Shown: positions 58,342-64,000 of the stretch, in pieces | Layout: every line of letters starts with the position of its first letter | Position numbering within the stretch: position 1 is the first letter of the stretch | Assembly: GCF_020360975.1 (NCBI RefSeq) | Contig: NW_025408675.1 | Location: 2,046,001-2,110,000 of the forward strand | Length of the DNA: 64,000 nucleotides | Source of the DNA: Hirsutella rhossiliensis | Taxonomy: Eukaryota > Ascomycota > Sordariomycetes > Hypocreales > Ophiocordycipitaceae | Reading direction: 5' to 3' | Translations under genes and position numbers: made by a program | The notes under the pieces: model-generated | What the model saw: only the letters and a program-made list of their open reading frames with translations | Databases searched by the model: none | What the model was told of the DNA's origin: nothing

Positions 58342-60057
58342 ATGCTGCCTGCGCTCAGCAACAGTCTCGAGCTGCTCCGCATTCTACGCCCGAGCTGTCG
58401 CCGCCTTCGCCTGTCACCTCTTGGCAACCTCTCCCCGTTGCCTCTTCCGAGTCGGCCCATCACTGCTTTCGCGCAACAGCAGCACCAGCAGCAAGACATC
58501 ACCATGGCGGGCCCCGAAGGCAAAGAGTCCAAGCCGTCGCGGGGGGCCGTCACCCTCAAGACGCCCAAGGGCACCCGTGACTGGAGCGGCCCGGACATGC
58601 TCCTGCGCGACGAGGTCTTGTGCGTCACCTCGTCTGAACCCAGGGCCCGGCCTGTCTCCTGACTCTGCCTTGCAGCAAATCCATCACCGACGTCTTCAAG
58701 CGCCACGGCGGAACGCCCCTCGACACCCCCGTCTTTGAGCTCAAGGAGATCCTCGCCGGCAGTACGTCAGCCGCCGGTGCCCCTCTGACCTTTACTGACC
58801 GACCACCTTCTGCTAGAGTATGGCGAGGACTCGCGCCTCATGTACGACCTGGAAGACCAGGGCGGCGAGCTCTGCTCCCTGCGCTTCGACCTGACCGTCC
58901 CCTTTGCCCGCTGGCTGGCCATGAACAACATCCAGCAGGTCAAGCGCTACACCCTCGCCAAGGTCTACCGCCGAGACCAGCCCGCCATTGCCCGCGGCCG
59001 CCTCCGAGAGTTTCACCAGTGCGACTTTGACATTGCCGGAGTCTACGACCCCATGATCCCCGACGCCGAGACCCTGCGCATTATTGTCGAGGTGTTTGAG
59101 GCCCTCGACCTCGGCATCACCATCAAGCTCAACCACCGCAAAATCCTCGACGGCCTGTTTGCCGTGGCCGGTGTCCCCGCCGACAAGATTCGCTCCATCA
59201 GCTCCGCCGTCGACAAGCTGGACAAGATGGCCTGGCCTGATGTCAAGAAGGAAATGGTGGAAGAAAAAGGCCTCCCCGAGGACGTCGCGGACCGCATCGG
59301 CGAATATGTGCGCCACAGTGGCACCGTCACGGAAATGGTCGACTTTTTGAGGGCCAACGAGACGCTCAGCGCCAACGAGAGCGTCAAGGCCGGCCTCGAC
59401 GACATGGCTCTTCTGGGCTCCTACCTCAAGGCCTTGGACGTCATCCACAAAATCAACTTTGACCTGTCGCTCGCGCGAGGCCTCGACTACTACACCGGGC
59501 TGATATACGAAGTCATTAACCTGCCGCCCAAAAACGACGACGCCGAAGGCAACAAGAAGAGCAAAAAAGACGATCCGGCCAATCAGGTCGGCAGCATCGC
59601 CGCGGGCGGACGCTACGACAACCTGGTGGGCATGTACGGCAAGCGGACGATTCCCTGCGTGGGCATATCGTTTGGCGTCGACCGCATCTTCACCATCCTC
59701 AAGGCGCGCCGCGAGAGGGAGAACGCGGCCAAGGCGCGCGGAACCGACGTGTACGTCATGGCCTTTGGCGGCAAGGAGTTTGAGGGGCTGCTCCTCGAGC
59801 GCATGGACGTGGCCCGCCGGCTGTGGAACGCGGGCATCCGGGCCGAGTTCTCGCCCAAGGTGAAGCCCAAGCTGCCGCAGCAGTTCAAGGCGGCAGAGGA
59901 TGTGCCGCTGGGCGTCATCCTGGGCAAGGATGAGCTGGCTGCCGGACAGGTGCGGCTGAAGTCGCTGGGGCAGGGCGACGACAAGTCGGACAAGGATCGG
60001 GGGATACTGGTCAAGCTCGACGACTTGGCCGACGAGGTTAAGAAGCTGCTGCTGTAG
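58342..60057 (+). CDS. hts1: Histidyl-tRNA synthetase, probably mitochondrial and cytosolic forms from one gene
   Basis: Exons 58342-58619, 58676-58761 and 58817-60057 in agreeing phase. The ATG at 58504 gives a 480-aa cytosolic enzyme. The in-frame ATG at 58342 adds 54 residues rich in Leu, Arg, Ser and Pro ([18 protein letters not shown]), a plausible mitochondrial presequence. A third in-frame ATG lies at 58231. Class II synthetase marks: [17 protein letters not shown], motif 1 region [16 protein letters not shown], motif 2 [25 protein letters not shown] (given in parts), the histidine loop [15 protein letters not shown], motif 3 [12 protein letters not shown]...GISFGVDRI, and an anticodon-binding domain from about residue 380. 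Yeast HTS1 makes both forms from alternative starts, so the same is expected here. Confidence 0.95.
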
Positions 60058-60692
60058 ACTCTTTCATGGCGGAAGCTGAGCCAAGAAAAGAAAAACGAAG
60101 ACATGAAATAAAGTCATAGATGGTGCTGATGGCCTAAAGTCAATGTCCCCCCCACTCTGGACTGACACTGGAGAGCTATCACGAGCTGCTTGGTGATCCC
60201 ATACAGCTTCTGCCAGCCATTGGCTCCTCTCGGGAGTCTCAGCAGTCGTAGTGGCCGCAAGAACAGCTTGCAATATCCAGCAATCGAAATTGCTTCGTGA
60301 CAATGGATGATTCCGGTACTCTGTTTTTGTCCGCCGCGGTTGGGTGCAATGACCTTTCGCCCCGATTCGGCTTAGCGTGGCGCAAAAAATCCAAGCTGCG
60401 CCAGCCTCCCCAAGCTGCAACTCGCTTTCTCGACATCCTCGCAGCATCAACACCAAAGCCGCCCGTTCAGCCACCGCCGTCCCTCTCTTGGCCTCTGCAG
60501 CACCTCCCAGGACCGGCCGACGCTCGCTGGGCGACGCTTCCAGTCAACGACGCCGACGGGACACGGCTGGCAGCCGGCCATCGGGCTCCCGCCAACGGAC
60601 ACGCCGTCGTGCTTCATGGTTCGGCACCGCGCGTTCCTCCTTGATCCAGCGCGGGACAGGTGAAGAAGCTGCCGTCCAGGGCCATCTCCGAC
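60058..60692. other. Intergenic region between hts1 and nup170
   Basis: About 0.63 kb with the hts1 3' UTR and nup170 promoter. Several plus-strand ORFs overlap here. An upstream exon or longer N-terminus for nup170 cannot be excluded, because the nup170 frame is open back to 60660. Confidence 0.45.
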
Positions 60693-63600
60693 ATGTCGCT
60701 CCCGCAAGCCACGCCGGTGCGGCCGGTGCCGGGCGCGTACCTCAACACGCCGGCCATCGCCTCGAGGTTTCAGTCGGCGTCCGATCCCGTGCGACGACAG
60801 CTTTTCCCCGTCTCCGAGGGCAGCAACCCGGGCCCTGGCGCCGCCTCTGCCGTGGCCCCAGCCGGCGCGACGGCCCAGACGCCCCCTGCCGCGTCGTCCA
60901 TGGCTGTTGGTGTCGGCCCGCCAGAGGCTGGCCTGGTGTCCACGACGCCGCTGCCTGCGCCGCGTGCCGCCAACGTGCCTCCGGTCGTCAAGGCGGCCAA
61001 GGCCATCAATGCTTTCCTACAGCTCGACGAGACCTTTCCAGACCTCGACTCCTACTGCAGACGTATGTCCTCTCCCTATTCCCGGCTCGTCAAGTCTGGA
61101 ATTGCTTGCTGACGCGCTTCTAGAAGGCGCTTCGTCCGACTACGAACTCCCCGGCCCCGAATCCCCCTGGGCCCCCTTTCACAAGACGCAAATGTACCCG
61201 ATCCCCAACCAAGTCTTCGACCACTACAACGCCGGCGAGCTGCAGACCCTCATGGGCCTGTTTGCCGAAATCAACCACGCATGGGTCGTCATCGACAACT
61301 CCCTCTTCCTCTGGGACTACACGCATCCCGACCCGGAACTCATTGGCTTCGAGGATCAGCCTCATACCATCCACGCCGTGGCGCTCGTGCCGCCGAAGCC
61401 GGGCATTTTTGTCAACACCATTACCCACATCCTCGCCGTGGCCACGTCCTCGGAGATGATTCTGCTGGGCGTATCGACGGCCGACACCACGGCGGGCACG
61501 AAATCCGTCGCCCTGTACCAGACCAAGATGAATTTGCCCCTGCGCGGCGCGGACGTGCGCGTCATTTCCGGATCTGCAGACGGCCGAATCTTCTTTGGCG
61601 GCAGCAGCGACATCGATATCAACGAGCTCTACTACCAGTCCGAGGAGAAGTGGTTCTCGAATCGGTGCGGCAAGATCAACCACACAAACCCTGGCTGGTC
61701 GTCTGTTGTCTCGCTGCAGTCGGGCTTCTGGTCCCATAGGGCGCCAGAGCACCTGGTGGACATTGCCATCGACGACACGCGAAAGCTCGTCTACACGCTC
61801 TCGAGCAAGTCGACCATTCGCACCTATCACATGGAAGCCCCTGACCGTCTCAACAAGGTCATTGAAAAGGAAAAGGTGCACTGCCTCCGCGACATTGCTC
61901 ACATGATCAACCAGTCGAAGCTCTTAAACGACCGCATCAACATTGTCTCCATCAGCCCCATCTCAAAACAAGAGGCGTCGAAGCTGCATCTGATGGCCCT
62001 GACCGACACCGGCTGCCGCCTGTTCTTCAGCGCGACCAGCGCCTCGTCCTATCTCTACGGGTCGCAATCCAACATGGCGCCCCAGAGCATGCAGGTCCAG
62101 TTCATCAAGTTCCCTCCCAGCCAGAACCCCCGCCGGTCTGGCCACTTTGCGTCGGGGCAGTCGAGCAGCGAATCCGTCATCGATCTGGACTCGACAATGC
62201 TGCTGTCGAGCAGGCGAGGCGCCCGCTTCGCGCCGGGCTATTTCCTGGACTTTGTGAGCAGTAGCGACAACGCCAACGCCGACACGCTCTTTGTCTCCGG
62301 GCCCGAGTCGGGGCGGATAAAACGGACCTCGCCCACCACGCCGCTGCGGTACTTTGAGCAAGCCAGCTGGATCGACATTGGGAGCCGCGCCGAGGCTGTG
62401 GGCCTCATCACGAGACCGTTTGCCGCCGCCCCCCAGCCGCTGGGGTTCGGCAACGAGCTGGCGGTGCAGTTTGACGAGCCGCCCAGCGAGTTTGCCGTCC
62501 TCACCAACACGGGCGTCCACGTGATTCGGAGACGCCGGCTGGTGGATACCTTTGCCGCGGCCATCCGGGACGCTCCTGGCGATGAGGCGCTGGATCCCAT
62601 CACGCGCCGTCTGATTCAGCTCTACGGCCGTGTCGAGACGGTGTCGGCGGCCCTGGCGGTGGCTTGCGGCCACGGCGGAGACGCGCGGCCCGGTGCGGCG
62701 CGGGCGATAGACCAGGCGACCGAGGACCGAGCCAGGGGGCTCTTTGTCGACTTCGGCGGCCAGCCCACCATAACCGAGACGGACGGCACTGCCTTGACGA
62801 CCGACTCGGTGAGACTGTCGTCGCGTCACGACGCCCTGGCCCTCTACCTGTCGCGTCTCATCCGCAAGTTGTGGAAGGCACCCGTCATCAAGTCGGGTGT
62901 CTCGCCGGCGGGTGGCATCGTCATCGACTCGGCCGTCCCGCTGCCCAAGCTTGTCGCCACGCAGGAGAACCTCGAGCGCCTGAGGAAGTTTATCGAATCG
63001 AACCGCGGGCTCATCCAGGGCATGTCGGGGCCGTCGGACCTGCAACGGGTCTCGAGCCGGCAGGAGGAGGTGGCGTTGCAGGCGGAGCACCAGGCGCTCC
63101 ACGCGCTACAGAAGCTGATGGAGAGCATTTCCGAGGGCATCTCGTTCGTGCTTATGATGTTTGATGAGCGTGCGACCGACATCTTCACCCGGCTCGACGA
63201 CACGGCGCGACAGCACCTAAAGGACCTTCGGTACGAGAAGCTATTTTCGCAGCCAGACGGCAAAGACCTTGCCAAGGTGCTGGTCAAGGCCATTGTCAAC
63301 CGCAACATCGAGAGCGGCTCCAACGTGGAAACCGTAGCAGACGCCTTGCGGAGAAGATGCGGCAGCTTCTGCAGTCCGGACGATGTCGTCATTTTCAAGG
63401 CCCAGGAGCAACTCAAGCGGGCGTCGGAGCAGCCGCTCAATAGCAACTTGTCGAGAAGCCTCTTGCACGAGAGCCTAAAGCTCTTTGAAAAGGTGGCTGG
63501 CAGCCTCACGCCCGCGAACTTGCAGACTGCCGTCATCCAGTACGTCGATCTGAAGTACTACGCCGGTGCCGTGCGGCTGTGCCTCGTCGTCGCCCGCGAG

Positions 63601-64000
63601 AGGGACCGGGGCAACACGGCGCTCATGTGGGTCAACGACGGCAAGCCGGTCAACGACCCCCGGGCCAGCGCCTTTAACGAGCGGAGACGGTGCTACGACT
63701 TGATCCACGACGCGCTGCAGCACCTCGACACGGCGTCGAGCAAGGAGCCCGAGATGGTGGACGGCAAGCTGACCTTGATTGCGACCAAGCGGCTCGAGGC
63801 GTACGAGGTGGTCAACGGGTCCGACGATGAGGTCTTTCACTTTGACCTGTACGAGTGGTACATCCAGCAAGGCTGGACGGACCGCATCCTGGCCATCGAC
63901 TCCCCCCACGTCGTCACGTTTCTCCAGCGCCTGGCCGGCACCAGCGCGGAGCACGCCGACCTGCTGTGCCGCTTCTACACCAACCGGAGCCGATTCTTTG
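60693..64000 (+). CDS. nup170: Nucleoporin Nup170/Nup155 (inner ring), 3' end beyond window
   Basis: Exons 60693-61062 and 61124 to the window end (intron 61063-61123, phase 1) give at least 1082 residues, with no stop before the edge. Family members have about 1350-1400, so roughly the last fifth is missing. The N-terminus (MSLPQATPVRPVPGAYLNTP) is followed by a disordered Ala/Pro stretch. The Nup170 N-terminal beta-propeller region begins with FLQLDETFPDLDSYCRQ and continues with SDYEL, YPIPNQVFDHYN, MGLFAEINHAWVVIDNSLFLWDY, GCRLFFS and FAVLTNTGVHVIRRRR. From about residue 690 a helical solenoid follows. Nup170 is a scaffold subunit of the nuclear pore inner ring that binds Nup53/59 and the membrane. 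Confidence 0.95.

Overview
The window is nuclear DNA of a filamentous ascomycete, most likely a Sordariomycete and probably Hypocreales. The evidence is short introns of about 45 to 80 bp with GTxxGT donors and CTGAC-like branch points, GC- and C-ending codons, multi-intron genes, and the gene repertoire (WSC sensor, DUF300/TMEM184 protein, PHO84-type transporter, a Hop-like Mutator transposon, a Tse2-like ADP-ribosyltransferase fold protein). The order assignment is inference. Most genes below were assembled by hand from exons whose splice phases agree. Coordinates give the whole span; exon limits are in the evidence.

Left part (1-12.1 kb). After the tail of a truncated gene, a divergent pair lies at 1.3-5.5 kb: a C-terminally anchored membrane protein of unknown function (minus) and a probable intracellular trypsin-like serine peptidase with a C-terminal Cys/His cluster (plus). 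A gene-poor 6.6 kb stretch follows, rich in GTACAGTA/TACTCCGTA-type motifs and simple repeats.

Middle (12.1-41.2 kb). In order: a WSC cell-wall sensor, a seven-helix DUF300/TMEM184 protein (minus), the large THO complex subunit Tho2 (minus), homoserine O-acetyltransferase (plus), an insertion of a 3.5 kb Mutator-like element with 106-bp inverted repeats, a 9-bp target duplication and a frameshifted transposase, a PHO84-type phosphate transporter (plus), and a small secreted cysteine-rich protein (minus) whose first exon codes only for Met-Lys.

Right part (41.2-64 kb) is gene-dense. Six genes run on the minus strand: two fungal proteins of unknown function, an HD-domain nucleotidase, a single-pass membrane protein with a PPxY motif, a Cdc25-class rhodanese, and Ada2 of SAGA. 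These are followed by galactose-1-phosphate uridylyltransferase (plus, with a GC-AG intron), Erg28, an SDR oxidoreductase, the very-long-chain 3-ketoacyl-CoA reductase (all minus), a Tse2-like protein with a mitochondrial-type leader (plus), histidyl-tRNA synthetase with nested mitochondrial and cytosolic starts (plus), and the N-terminal two thirds or more of nucleoporin Nup170/Nup155 running off the end.

Most genes are unrelated housekeeping functions. Possible functional groupings are Erg28 with the two SDR genes (ER lipid metabolism) and the divergent peptidase/membrane-protein pair. No rRNA, tRNA, CRISPR array or biosynthetic gene cluster was recognised.
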